Source: Nageia nagi
Lineage: Eukaryota; Pinophyta
Direction: 5' to 3'
Length of the DNA stretch: 64,000 bases
NCBI GenBank assembly: GCA_050084985.1
Contig: JBITNC010000002.1
Coordinates: 18,538,001-18,602,000, forward strand
The notes under the pieces are model-generated. The model searched no databases, was not told the origin of the DNA, and worked only from the letters and a program-made list of their open reading frames with translations. Of this stretch, positions 24,011 to 36,060 are shown piece after piece; position 1 is the first letter of the stretch; every line of letters starts with the position of its first letter. Position numbers and translations under genes: made by a program.

Positions 24011-27000
24011 TAGTGGAAATTATATTATATTTTTTTTCTATACAACCCCTTGGATTTAAAATTCCTTCCAAGGGAGGAAGTATTGAAATTAAATTCACTC
24101 CCTAAGATTCCTCCCAAAAATATTATTTCACCATAGAATAACTAAGGGAGAAATGCCTCACCAAAGAATAAGCTAAAACTTATCATAAGTGGCATCAAAG
24201 TTACATTTTCTTTCGGATAGTCATATTTAAGAATGTTATACTGACAAATATCTAGAAATAAAAAGATTAATATCTTGTAAAGAATACTAGGAGTAGGAAT
24301 ACTTTTTTAAGTCTCTTGCAAGATTGGGTAATCAATTTCTTCACTGAGAGAAATTTTTTAAATATATAACAATTATATTTTAGTTATATTATAACAAATA
24401 CTGATGCACTCAATCGGGCCTCAAATCTTTGGTCACTTTGTCGAGGGTGTAACTTTTGATTTGGGTACCTGTTGGGGCCCCTTTTTTTTTGAAATTGCCT
24501 AGAATCGAATTCTCTATGCTATGGTAAGGATCTTATAGAGAGCATTGGATTTTTAAAACCATTTTTTGAGGCCTAAAGACTTCATCTTAGACCCCAAATT
24601 TCACATGCAAAGTTATTTCCTAGTTTTTGAAAGTGTTAGTTTTTTTAATAGTTTTAATAGAGTATTAGTTCAATGATGTTATTTTAGAAAAGGTGTAGTT
24701 AATGTGTAATGGATGCATGATTCCAGTTTGGAACTCATCCAAGCTATTTTGTAACCTTTCTAAAAATACTAAGTTGATTTTTCTAGATGTAATAAAAACT
24801 TACTATTTTTAGTAAGTTTCGTTAGGTAGAATTGGAGGTGGGGTTTGATATAAATGTGTTGTAATCCTCTTGGAGGAGGTAGTGTAGATTCAAAAATAAA
24901 GAAAATTGCATTGTTTGGAAAAATTATTTGTTCATGGTAATTTTTATCTATGGAATTAACAAACCAAAAACTACCCCTTGAGTCCATTGTTGGTCTCTTG
25001 CAGCAAATCTACACCCAATACCATAAATCATGAATTTAGATTTTTCAAAGTTAAATTATAAAGTAGTTCAAATAATATTTCTCTTGAAATCCATGAAATA
25101 GAAGCAATCAATATCATCATTCCCTAAATGAGAACCATCTTGTTGTACAACTTACAAGTTAAAGAAGAGAATATAAACATAAATATTAGAGGGAGGGAGG
25201 GATCAAGAATGATAAAGATTCACAACCAATCAAAGGATTTATTTGAACAAGGTAATTTGCACAAGAAACTCATATCTTTAACTAAATTGTATCTTTGAAG
25301 TGATAGTAAATAGATTGTAACTTAATAATATTACGAGGAGTCAACTTTGAAACTGACTTCAAGATACAAATAAGTGAAACAAACTAGTACTCGAATTAAA
25401 CATAATAAAATATTGAATTGAATTTTAAAAATAATAAAACATAAGAGAATTTATAAAGATAAATATTATTTCTTCATTCCACATACATTTAAATGCAAAA
25501 AGTAAAAAATAATAAATAAATACACTAAATATAAAATATTGAATTGCATAAAATTAAAAATTCCAAATGAAGAATATATTTAATATCTTTAAAAGTAATG
25601 AAAAAAGAGTATGCTGATTAAAATCCATAGATGATGACCCATGAATGAATTGTAATTTTTATTCTCCTTTAAACATAATTGTTTGTAGGACTTGTCAAAA
25701 TTTATCCAAAGATAAATATGTATATCATTTGTATATTCAAATGATTCTTTCTAACATAAAGCTCATTGATAAAAAAATTTGGATCATTTAATATCCTTAT
25801 TCTTCCATTATTCTCTTTCCATGATCAATACATATCCCGAGCCATTTTGGCATTGTGTTGGACCAAATTCTATTGTGTGGACCCAAATTCTACATTATCA
25901 ACCATACTTCTTCTTTTTCGATCAAACAACCAATATATATCTACAAAATGTTTAGAGATATCATTCTAAAGGTATTTATGTTAAATATCTCTATACCTTA
26001 TATACATATTATTAAACAAATATATAACAAAACCTTTGAATCAAAATGCAATAAATATCTCATATAGTATTCATAAAAAATAATATAAAAATGAGTTGTA
26101 GATTATTTTTTTAATATCAACTCATTCTTATTATAGAATTTTTTTTTTTTAATATCAGTTGTATCTGGTTAGACATGATAATGTTGGGTTAGATGACTAC
26201 TATTTGGGTTGATTTAATTTGAGATAGGTCAAACATTGAATGGTTTCTTCATACGATATTAGTAATTATGATCAGTTGCATTCAGTTTTAAGTGATCCTA
26301 GGAAGTAGGGATCAAATTGATGGGTAGAGAAAACTTTCAATTGAAAGGTTCATTTCTTTTTTACCTTACATGGTTGAAAGGTAAAATATTTTTGTATACT
26401 TCAATTAAAAATTTTCATTTGATTTTGACTTTAAATAATTGAAAAGAGTATATATAATATATTAGTTGAAGATTTTTGTCATAATAAATTATAGAATATT
26501 GAAAAGTTATTATCAATAATAGTAGCTTTGACTTTGAAAATGAATATTTGTAGCACTTTGAAAATAAGATTTGGAGGTACTTGTGCAAATGAGATTATAT
26601 CAATTCATGTCTGTAAAATAAGTTACAATATTCGTAGCATTTTCCTAACAAAATATAATCAAATATACAAATTATTCAAAATAGAAATACTATGGAGAAG
26701 CATTCATATGAAAATAAACTACTTCTTTTGAATAATCTACATGAAAATCATCCATTAAACTATCATTTCCATCACTAAACCCTTCTAAAAATAAACCAAA
26801 ACCATGATTTAGATTATATGGTTTATACAAATACTATGATATACATAATGTAATTGCTAAATGAAACAAAATATTCAAGTACTTCCATTAGATCCAAACC
26901 TTTGCACTAAGGACAACAAGTTTGATGGATATGATGTTTTGAAGGACTACTTACTTCAAACATAAAATGGATCCTATTAAAAAACTTTACAAGTAAAACT

Positions 27001-28482
27001 TCTTCCAATTTTGAGAGTCGGATGCCTTACCACTTGGACTTCATAGTAGAAAATCCTGAACCAAAAATCTAAACAATAAAAAATACTTTATATTAACCCA
27101 AAATAAAACACTAATAGAAGAAATCACATAGTAGAGACAAAAATAAAATGAAATTAGTCATCAAAATCCTAATGCGTGGTGATCATATTCCATTTGTTGT
27201 TTAGAGATTTGCATAATTTTTTCAATTATCCCATTTATTTTATAGGAAAAATGAGCATTATGGAGCTAATAATAATATGGATATGGAATTTAATGATATG
27301 GATATCCATTTATACTCCCATGTTGCTAGGAGTGGGGCTATCGAGCAACAAAGTAGCGTGAATAATATGAGGTCTTTCAGTTACTAGTGGTTGCATGAAA
27401 CATCAATATTAATTACATTAATTGTAATTTATGTTCAAACCATTACTCTCAATTCTCTTTGTGGTAGTACAAATTACTAATACTAGGAGTAAAAAACTTT
27501 TAAGGGTAAATTGTAAAGTTACCTTTCATTGAAATTTTAAAATTTATTTTATCCTTCAATACTAAGAGGTAATTTCAATTTTCATTTTTCAAATGATAGA
27601 ATTTTTTTAATAATTCCTTCTATAATAGGTAAAATGGTCATTGAAGGGTTCAATTTTTGATCCCTATTGGCAAGGGTGTTAGTAAGGAAAATAGTTACTA
27701 GGGTATTATGGAAACTGAATAGGGTTGTGAGAAGTTAAAACAACCTAACTTTGAGAGCTACCCAAGAGGAGTTGAGAAAAACTTCTCATGTGAGTTAAAA
27801 GGAGGAATGGAGCATGATGAGGAATATATAAGGAATAGAGAGCATTGCATTTTGTTATGTAAAAGTTTATAGGAAAATAAGGGTTTTAGTACTATGTTTT
27901 TCATTAGTTCTATGATCTTTTTTATTATAATATTTCATATTGAAATGAATTTCTAAGGATACGAGATTGTTGGATGTATTTTAACATGGGAAGGTATTAG
28001 GATAAATCATTGTCTCAATTTATGTAATTACTTCATTTTTAATTCTGCTTGTTTGTAATTACATGTTTTTCTATTTTTTTAATATCTATTAAAAAATTCT
28101 TGAATGGTATAACTAATATTGAAAGATGCATTTTTGGTCTCTATAATAAAATTGATGTAATTTAATTGATGAAGTTGTATGAATATATTTGTATTACTAT
28201 TAATTTCAAAAAATATACAAGAATAAGCCAAATTAATTTACGAGTTCACATGATAATGTCTTAGTTATTTAAAGCACCAAGTCTATATGTTTAAAGCATC
28301 GAGTCATATTTCTTTTATTTTGTTAATACATTTTTTAATCTTCTTTCTATTGTTTTTCAAACACTAATAAAGGCTTAACATCCTTTAAACCTATTTATTT
28401 GTAGGACCTATCAAGTATTATTAAATATCATCAATGTAGGCGGTGGAAGTAGAACTTCAAATATTCCATGTGAGTACTTTCA
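24011..28482. other. unassigned AT-rich DNA
   Basis: No gene is recognised. Two patches look like LTR or promoter DNA (about 24770-25020 and 27655-27960), but no partner copies exist in the window. Everything else is low-complexity AT-rich sequence whose short open frames look accidental. Confidence 0.45.
27655..27960 (+). repeat. possible solo LTR or LTR fragment
   Basis: It starts near TGTTAGTAAGG and has a GGAATATATAAGGAATAGAG TATA-like promoter near 27820, followed by a T-rich stretch. This is the general look of a retroelement LTR, but no second copy, primer site or target duplication was found. Confidence 0.25.
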
Positions 28483-28487
28483 TACCT

Positions 28488-28986
28488 TATTGGAATGTAT
28501 AATGCATTATTGTAAAGGTTTGTATTTAACCCTCTTTGTAACTTCACTAATAATTTAGGGTATCATTAGATACCTTAAGTATTTAAGTGCATAGTATAAT
28601 GTAACTTGTCCTACACTCCATGTCATGAGCATGCCCCTTGGGTAAAAGGGAGTGCATGTCATGCCTTTGTACATTGGGTAAAAGGGTGATCCAAAGAGGG
28701 ATTTTGGTTTATAGATAGAAGGCTCCCTCTTTGTTATCACACACAAATTTGTGGAGTAAATTTATGCTAGTGGATAGTGTTTAGGAGTTGAGGTTAGAAA
28801 GATTGTAAAAGTTCATATTGTGAATGAAGTGAGATCTAGTTAGTGGATGTACTCCTAGTTAGAGGAACCACTTACATATTGAGTTATCTTTGTAAGATTG
28901 CTTTTTGAGTTATTTAGATGTGATTTGTGAGATTAAATGTGATTTTTAGAGTTTATAGTTGTTTAGTTTATAGTTCAATTCTCTCA
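28488..28986 (+). repeat. copia 5' LTR
   Basis: A 499-bp repeat starting TATTGGAATG (decayed from TGTTAGAATG) and ending TCTCTCA. It aligns throughout with 38388-38886. The TATA region corresponding to the 3' LTR reads TTTATAGATAGAAGG and is degraded. Confidence 0.93.
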
Positions 28987-28988
28987 TT

Positions 28989-29000
28989 TGGTATTAGAGC
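28989..29000 (+). other. primer binding site of the copia element
   Basis: TGGTATTAGAGC, two bases after the 5' LTR, is one mismatch from the complement of the initiator-methionine tRNA end. Confidence 0.88.
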
Positions 29001-32000
29001 TTCTTGGATGCTCATATTCACATCCCTGGTGTGGAAGCTACATCTTGGTGATCCTTCTTCATTCCTCATCCTACACTCTCTTGTTAAGGTAAAACTAAGA
29101 GAAGGTATAATATCATTTATTCTTGGTTATTTTTTTTATTATTACATTTTGCTACTAACATATTATTTTCTATATGTTAGTTTCTCTTTTTTGATCAAAT
29201 TATGCAATATAATGCAATTTTTATTTATACTAGCCTCTTATTTTGGTAGTATTTGTTTTAAAAAAATGCTTAATATAATGATTTTTTACTTAAGAGGATA
29301 GTATACAAAAATTGCATTTAGTATACTATATTTTTTCTTCTTTAGATTTTTTTTTAAAAGAGAGGGAGAAGGAAGGAGTAGATATACTATACTCACTTAA
29401 CTTTATTTGGAAAAACATTCCATTTTTTTTTTTACAAAAATATACTTTATACATAAAAAAATTTGCTTTATTTGACTATTTACTTTACAAAAAAAACTCT
29501 TCATTTCTTGTTCAAATATGAAGAGGCATTTTTTATTCTTCAAAACCTTGATATTTTTTTTCAAATTTATTTTGAACCTTTGAGATTGCAAGTAGGTAAA
29601 TTGGTTCTATATTTTCTTAAAAAATATATATCTTGAGGGGGGGGGGGGCAATAGTAGGTAAGTCAACAGGCGATGGATGGTAGCATCGTGGCTCCTTCTC
29701 ATTGCGGCTCCTCCCCTCCATGGCCTCCTCCTTCTGCCTCCTACCTCCTCAAGACCTTGCACCTATTTTCCAACACCATTTCTCTTCACAACATAGTCAT
29801 ATTTTGTTAATCATGAACTATCAAAATGGCCCTCACTTCCCTTTGACTTGGTGCTATTTTTTCCTTCTATGCTCCTCCAACCCTCTCCCAACTTAGCATC
29901 CTCCCACTTGTGTGTCTATCTCTAGATCCTCTCATGCCCCTCTATCACCTTTCTTTGGTCTGGTTTTCCCTCTTGTGGATGAGTTTGGTGTGCTCTTCCC
30001 TCTCATGGCTAAGTCTATTCTACTCTTCCCTCTTAGATTGAGAAGAACTTGCAAGTCAAAGGAGGATGAATGGCCTAAATGGTGACTCAAAACTCTCACT
30101 CCCAAGCAAGAATCCTATTACCTATGTAGCCCTAATCATAGTTTTTTAGTCCTCATAGCTCCTGGTCATTCTCCTCCCTAAGTCATGCAATAGCTTGAAC
30201 CTCCATTCAACTTTCAATGTTGGCCCTCATGACTTCTTTAACTTCAAGTATTCGATCTCCCTCTCTTTATTTAATTTGACTTTAAGTACTTAAAATTGCA
30301 TTAAATAGCTAAATTTAAATGTAATATTCTTGAGTACATGCCTTGTTCACAGGTTAATGATGATTACTTGTTTAAAGAGAGGAATTTATGAACTGATCAA
30401 AATAAATGTTTACTTATCATTTTTTTTGGTTAAAAGATATTCTAATCCTACACAAAATTTTAGGCATTAATTTCCTTTGACTCTAGCATTGGATGGCAAA
30501 ATATTTACTTAGTTCATTTTCAAGTAAAAATTTATTAATGCCTTGTTCAATTTTTTAGTGCTTACCTTTTTTTTAAAAAAAGCAAGTTATTATCTAAGAA
30601 CCTTTAGAAGGGGGAGATGAGTGTTTTATTTGAGGGATCATAAATTTTCATATTCTAAAGCAACCTTTACTTTATGGAGGTAATTGAGCTAATATGGCAA
30701 AAGTAGCATTTTTTTTTGGTATTTTATGGAAAAGCATTCTAAAATATTTTTTTAAGTAAATAAGGGAGAAATTTTATGTATTTACTTAAAAATATTAAAA
30801 TGGATGCTCACTAAGAAGATAATGTTTTTTTAGCATGCAAGTCATTTTATTTTCTTTCCTTAGTTAAGATTCTAAGGTAAAAATAGTATGCTATCTTTAG
30901 AGGATAAATTTTTTAAGTAAAAGAGGGGAATTTGTATAATTATTTACTTAAATATTTATCTAGATATTGCATATATGATTTGGTAAAATATTGCATGTCT
31001 ATCTTTCTAAATTCCTTATGCAAATGATGCATGCTTCTTACTTAATTTTTTAAGTTAAATAATGCATGCTAAGTATTTATATTGCAAAGAGATAGATACA
31101 ATTATGCAAATTAAAAAAATTATGCATGTTTATGCTTGAGTACTTATACTTTTTTATGTAAAATCAACTTGTGCAAATTATAGACCTATGTTAAAATGTC
31201 CTTTAGGGGTTAGTAAACAAAACCCATTGGACTCTTAGGTCTCAAAAAATTGCAAATGGATGATGTTTTTTTTTTTACTTATGCTCTTTTGCTTCATGTT
31301 TCACATTTTGCTTTATTTACTTATGTAAAAATTGTAAATATTGAAAATGACCAACCCACTAAAATGAACACATCTACATGTACATTCTATAACATGATTT
31401 TTTTGGGGAGCCATGAGGCGAGGATAGGCGGACTGGAGCCTTTAAGTTCGATGATCCAAATGGTGAAAAGTTTGTACTTCTCAATTGACCCTAAGTCCTC
31501 TATTGGTCTAGAAATAAATCCAATAGATAGATAGACATGTGCGTAGTGATACCACATGTCCACACATCCATTCAGAGATTATCCTAATAACCTAGGAGGA
31601 AAACTTGAAACCTAATGAAGATTAATAATTGGGTCGATCCAATATACGTCATCACTTTAGAAAATTGTAAGTACTTCTCTTTGTGAGAGTATAATATTAA
31701 CCAAATTCAACTGGTTGAGGATTGGTAGTACTTGGGATCCTCTTATGTGGGCATCTAGGTGAAGGCCTAATTTTATATAAGAAAACAAACCTCAACAATG
31801 TCACTTTACATCTACAATTCTTGAGATGAGAAATGTATTTGGGTATATGGATTATTATTTGAGTTGTAAAACATTTGCACTAGTGAATCAAATCAAGCAT
31901 GTATTAGTTAATTAAATGTAATAAGTATTACTTACTTGGTTAAAAATTAACATATAATATTATTTATTGAAACACATGCTTATTATTTTTCACATTCGTA

Positions 32001-32001
32001 T
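29001..32001 (+). other. 3-kb copia leader without recognised genes
   Basis: The stretch between primer site and gag is unusually long. It holds T-rich runs (29130-29600), a run of 12 G at 29637-29648, a C/T-rich segment at about 29680-30260, and a G+C-richer patch at about 31400-31560. No open frame matches a known family. It could be a genuine long leader or a pile-up of later small insertions. Confidence 0.5.
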
Positions 32002-34518
32002 GTAGCAAATGGGAGATTCCTTTTTACCCAAACATAATCTTAATAGTTTCAATTTTGGTATTTGGGAACCTTGAATGAGAGTTGAATTACAGGTAAGGAA
32101 GTTTTGGTAAATAGTGAATGAGTACCTTGTACCTCCTATAGATGAGAAGCCACTAGAGGCTTAAAATATGAAGAATGAGTTAGCAACCTCCATGATCTTC
32201 TATGTAGTTTTAGATGATGTGCTCCTGATCATTTCCTCTTCTACCTTGGTAAATGAAGCTTAGGATAAGCTTAAGCAAATCTAGCTTGATTTAAAGTTTT
32301 TAAGAAGGTTTCCATTATCCAAAAATTGCTTCAATCTCATCAAGGGGATATGGAAATATGGCTATCTATTTGAACAAAATCATTAACCTAAGAACCCAAC
32401 ATGTTACTTATGGATGAATTAGATCAACGATGAGTTCATGGTCTTCATAATTCTTCAAAGCCTCTCTTTAAAGTTTGGTAACTTTGTGATAGTTATAGAA
32501 ATAAGGCTTGATAATGAAGAAGAAGTCTTCTCCCTTGAGAACCTTTCTAGGCTCCTTTTGAAGCATGAGAAAACCCTTAATAAAAAGGTGTTTATTTCTT
32601 CTCTTAAGGATAATAACATTACTCTTGGAGTAATCAAAACTCCTTTCAAGAAGAATTTTAATCATCAAAAGAAATCTTATCCTTCTTTCTCCAAACGGTT
32701 TGAGAAAAGAGGCAATGGCAACAACAACAACAAGAACAATGGTAATAATGACAATAATAGGAACATCAACAATAATAAGAACAATGGAAACAACAACCAC
32801 TTAAAGCAAAGATATGAAAAAAAAGCAAACAATCCATATGTAGCAAATGGGAGATTCCTTTTTACCCAAACATAATCTTAATAGTTTCAATTTTGGTATT
32901 TGGGAACCTTGAATGAGAGTTGAATTACAGGTAAGGAAGTTTTGGTAAATAGTGAATGAGTACCTTGTACCTCCTATAGATGAGAAGGCACTAGAGGCTT
33001 AAAATATGAAGAATGGGTTAGCAACCTCCATGATCTTCTATGTAGTTTTAGATGATGTGCTCCTGATCATTTCCTCTTCTACCTTGGTAAATGAAGCTTA
33101 GGATAAGCTTAAGCAAATCTAGCTTGATTTAAAGTTTTTAAGAAGGTTTCCATTATCCAAAAATTGCTTCAATCTCATCAAGGCGATATGGAAATATGGC
33201 TATCTATTTGAACAAAATCATTAACCTTAGAACCCAACATGTTACTTATGGATGCAATTAGATCAACGATGAGTTCATGGTCTTCATCATTCTTCAAAGC
33301 CTCTCTTTAAAGTTTGGTAACTTTGTGATAGTTATAGAAATAAGGCTTGATAATGAAGAAGAAGTCTTATCCCTTGAGAACCTTTCTAGGCTCCTTTTGA
33401 AGCATGAGAAAACCCTTAATAAAAAGGTGTTTATTTCTTCTCTTAAGGATAATAACATTACTCTTGGAGTAATCAAGACTCCTTTCAAGAAGAATTTTAA
33501 TCATCAAAAGAAATCTTATCCTTCTTTCTCCAAAAGGTTTGAGAAAAGAGGCAATGGCAACAACAACAATAAGAACAATGGTAATAATGACAATAATAGG
33601 AACATCAACAATAATAAGAACAATGGCAACAACAACCACTTAAAGCAAATATATGAAAAAAAAGCAAACAATCCATATGTAGCAAATGGGAGATTCCTTT
33701 TTACCCAAACATAATCTTAATAGTTTCAATTTTGGTATTTGGGAACCTTGAATGAGAGTTGAATTACAGGTAAGGAAGTTTTGGTAAATAGTGAATGAGT
33801 ACCTTGTACCTCCTATAGATGAGAAGGCACTAGAGGCTTAAAATATGAAGAATGATTTAGCAACCTCCATGATCTTCTATGTAGTTTTAGATGATGTGCT
33901 CCTGATCATTTCCTCTTCTACCTTGGTAAATGAAGCTTAGGATAAGCTTAAGCAAATCTAGCTTGATTTAAAGTTTTTAAGAAGGTTTCCATTATCCAAA
34001 AATTGCTTCAATCTCATCAAGGGGATATGGAAATATGGCTATCTATTTGAACAAAATCATTAACCTAAGAACCCAACATGTTACTTATGGATGCAATTAG
34101 ATCAATGATGAGTTCATGGTCTTCATCATTCTTCAAAGCCTCTCTTTAAAGTTTGGTAACTTTGTGATAGTTATAGAAATAAGGCTTGATAATGAAGAAG
34201 AAGTCTTCTCCCTTGAGAACCTTTCTAGGCTCCTTTTGAAGCATGAGAAAACCCTTAATAAAAAGGTGTTTATTTCTTCTCTTAAGGATAATAACATTAC
34301 TCTTGGAGTAATCAAAACTCCTTTCAAGAAGAATTTTAATCATCAAAAGAAATCTTATCCTTCTTTCTCCAAAAGGTTTGAGAAAAGAGGCAATGGCAAC
34401 AACAACAACAAGAACAATGGTAATAATGACAATAATAGGAACATCAACAATAATAAGAACAATGGCAACAACAACCACTTAAAGCAAAGATATGAAAAAA
34501 AAAGCAAACAATCCATAT
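32002..34518 (+). repeat. three tandem copies of the copia gag region
   Basis: Copies at 32002-32839, 32840-33678 and 33679-34518 (838, 839 and 840 bp) are nearly identical. Each starts GTAGCAAATGGG and ends AATCCATAT. Copies 2 and 3 carry an extra C (GATGCAATTAG versus GATGAATTAG), and copy 3 has a ninth A in an A-run near 34495-34503. All three share the same six premature stops in the gag frame. Confidence 0.97.
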
Positions 34519-34680
34519 CCTAAGGCAAAGTTTGATGGTAATTGTAACTATTGTGGCATCCAAGGTCACAAAAGTTGATTGCTATAAAAAGAAAAGAGAA
34601 GAAAAAAGCAAAGGTAATAGAAATATAAAGAACTTTAAAGGAAAAAAGAATATTCAAGCTAGTTTTACTGTGATGCTCTA
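32009..34680 (+). pseudogene. copia gag, internally triplicated and broken
   Basis: Gag starts at the ATG at 32009 (MGDSFLPKHNLNSFNFG). In copy 1 a single frame runs through to an open stretch at 32438-32875, interrupted only by stops at positions such as 32072 (TGA where Trp is expected). It matches the copia gag polyprotein layout: an N-terminal W-rich part, then DEFMVFIILQSLSLKFGNFV, SLENLSRLLLKHE and an Asn-rich linker. The zinc knuckle occurs once only, after copy 3, near 34545-34590 (CNYCGIQGHKS, then a small deletion before DCYKKK). The duplicated unit is therefore the whole capsid part without the nucleocapsid. It could no longer form a working Gag. Confidence 0.88.
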
Positions 34681-36060
34681 ATCCATTCTCACACTTTTTC
34701 ATTTGATTAGATTATTGACTATGGTTACACTAATCACCTATGTTTTTAAAGGGAAATGTTTGAGAACTTTCATGTTTTGAAAAGAAAAAGTTTGAAAACT
34801 TTCACAAGTATAGAAATGATATGGTTGTGATAGTTGATAACTCTACCCTTGAAGTCCAAGGAATTGGGAGTGTGTTGATTCACAGGAAGGTTCTTGATAA
34901 TATGCTCTATGTTCCTAAGCTTAGGACGAACCTTATCTCTATGATCCAAGTTGATAAAAAGGTACTCATTTGAGTTTGACTCTCAATCCTGGTGCATTAA
35001 GAAAGGACTTGCCACATTGGTTAAAAAGTCAGTAAAAGATAATCTCTATGTTGTGGATCAAGTTCCAACAAAAATGTGTCTTAATACAAATACGTGTTCT
35101 AGAGGTAATCTTAAGCATCCACATTTATGGCACCTTAACCACAAGAGTATTCAAATCATGAAAGAATAAGAACTTATGGAAGGTTTGCCTTCAATTTCAC
35201 CTTCAATTGGTCTATGTCAGAAGTGCATCCTAGGCAAGATGCATAGGCAAAAATTTGAAAAAGATAAGGCAACAAGAGCATCTCAACCTCTTCAACTTGT
35301 GCATTCAGATTTGATAGATCCATTTTAGACTAAGTCACTTGGAAGAGCATCTTAAATCTTGACCTTTATTGATAACTTTAGTAGGATGACCTTTAGGTAT
35401 CTACTTGAGCATAAAGATCAAACTTTTGAGAGTTTTAAGGTTTTTAAAGTTTTTGTTGAAAATAAAACTAACCTTAAAATTAAGATTTTGAAATTAGATA
35501 ATGGGGGAGAATACAATAACAATGAGTTCAATGAATATTGTACTAAGTATGGAATCAAGAGGTAGTTTAGGATTCCTTACACTCCTTAGTAGAATGGTGT
35601 TACTGAAAGGAAAAATAGGATAATTATAGAGATGGTTAGATGCATGCTGGGTAATCTTTCTAGTTTCTTGTGGGGTGAAGCTATGAGCACTACTATATAC
35701 ACCTTGAATAGGTGTTCCACAAAAGTTGTTTAGGGTAAAACTCCTGAGGCATGGTCAGAAAAAAAAACCTAACATTTCTCACCTTAAGGTGTTTATTTTG
35801 AAGCATTCTCCTAAATTATTTTTGAGAAAAAGAAAAAGTTGGAAAAAAGAGCTAAAAAATGCATCTTTATAGGTTATGATAGTCAACATAGAGGTTACAA
35901 GCTCTACTCTCTATCTTATAAAGCAATGTTCATTTCAAGAGATGTCAAGTTCAATGAAATTCTTGAAGAATTTATTTTTAATGAGGATGTGGATGATTCA
36001 AAGGACTCTTTAGTTATAGCTAGCTGGTTGGATATTGATTTAGAAAAGTCACCTTAGGAG
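34681..36060 (+). pseudogene. copia protease, pre-integrase and integrase remnant
   Basis: Protease relics are around 34700-34970 (VVIVDNSTLEVQGIGSV and LDNMLYVPKLRTNLIS). The GAG-pre-integrase block is near 35110-35240 (HPHLWHLNHKSIQIM, then CxxC-type CQKCILGKMH). The integrase core is at 35340-35830: LTFIDNFSRMTF holds the first Asp, LDNGGEY the second, and NGVTERKNR precedes the catalytic Glu region. The integrase C terminus is at 35839-36057 (KKCIFIGYDSQHRGYKLYS, ISRDVKFNE). TAG stops lie at 35587-35592, where two glutamines are expected. It is inactive. Confidence 0.9.

Noticed and set aside
28989-29000. Stretches matching initiator tRNA ends (also 17676-17687) as possible tRNA genes
   Set aside because: Only the 12-base primer complement is present, next to LTRs. 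No cloverleaf-sized sequence follows.
29312-29591. Overlapping open frames of 62-69 codons on both strands in the copia leader
   Set aside because: They are driven by T-runs and A-runs, lack motifs and are mutually antisense.
32455-34478. Long minus-strand open frames opposite the three gag copies, rich in Val and Ile
   Set aside because: They are the complement of the Asn-rich gag linker (AAC/AAT repeats read as GTT/ATT) and recur only because the region is triplicated.
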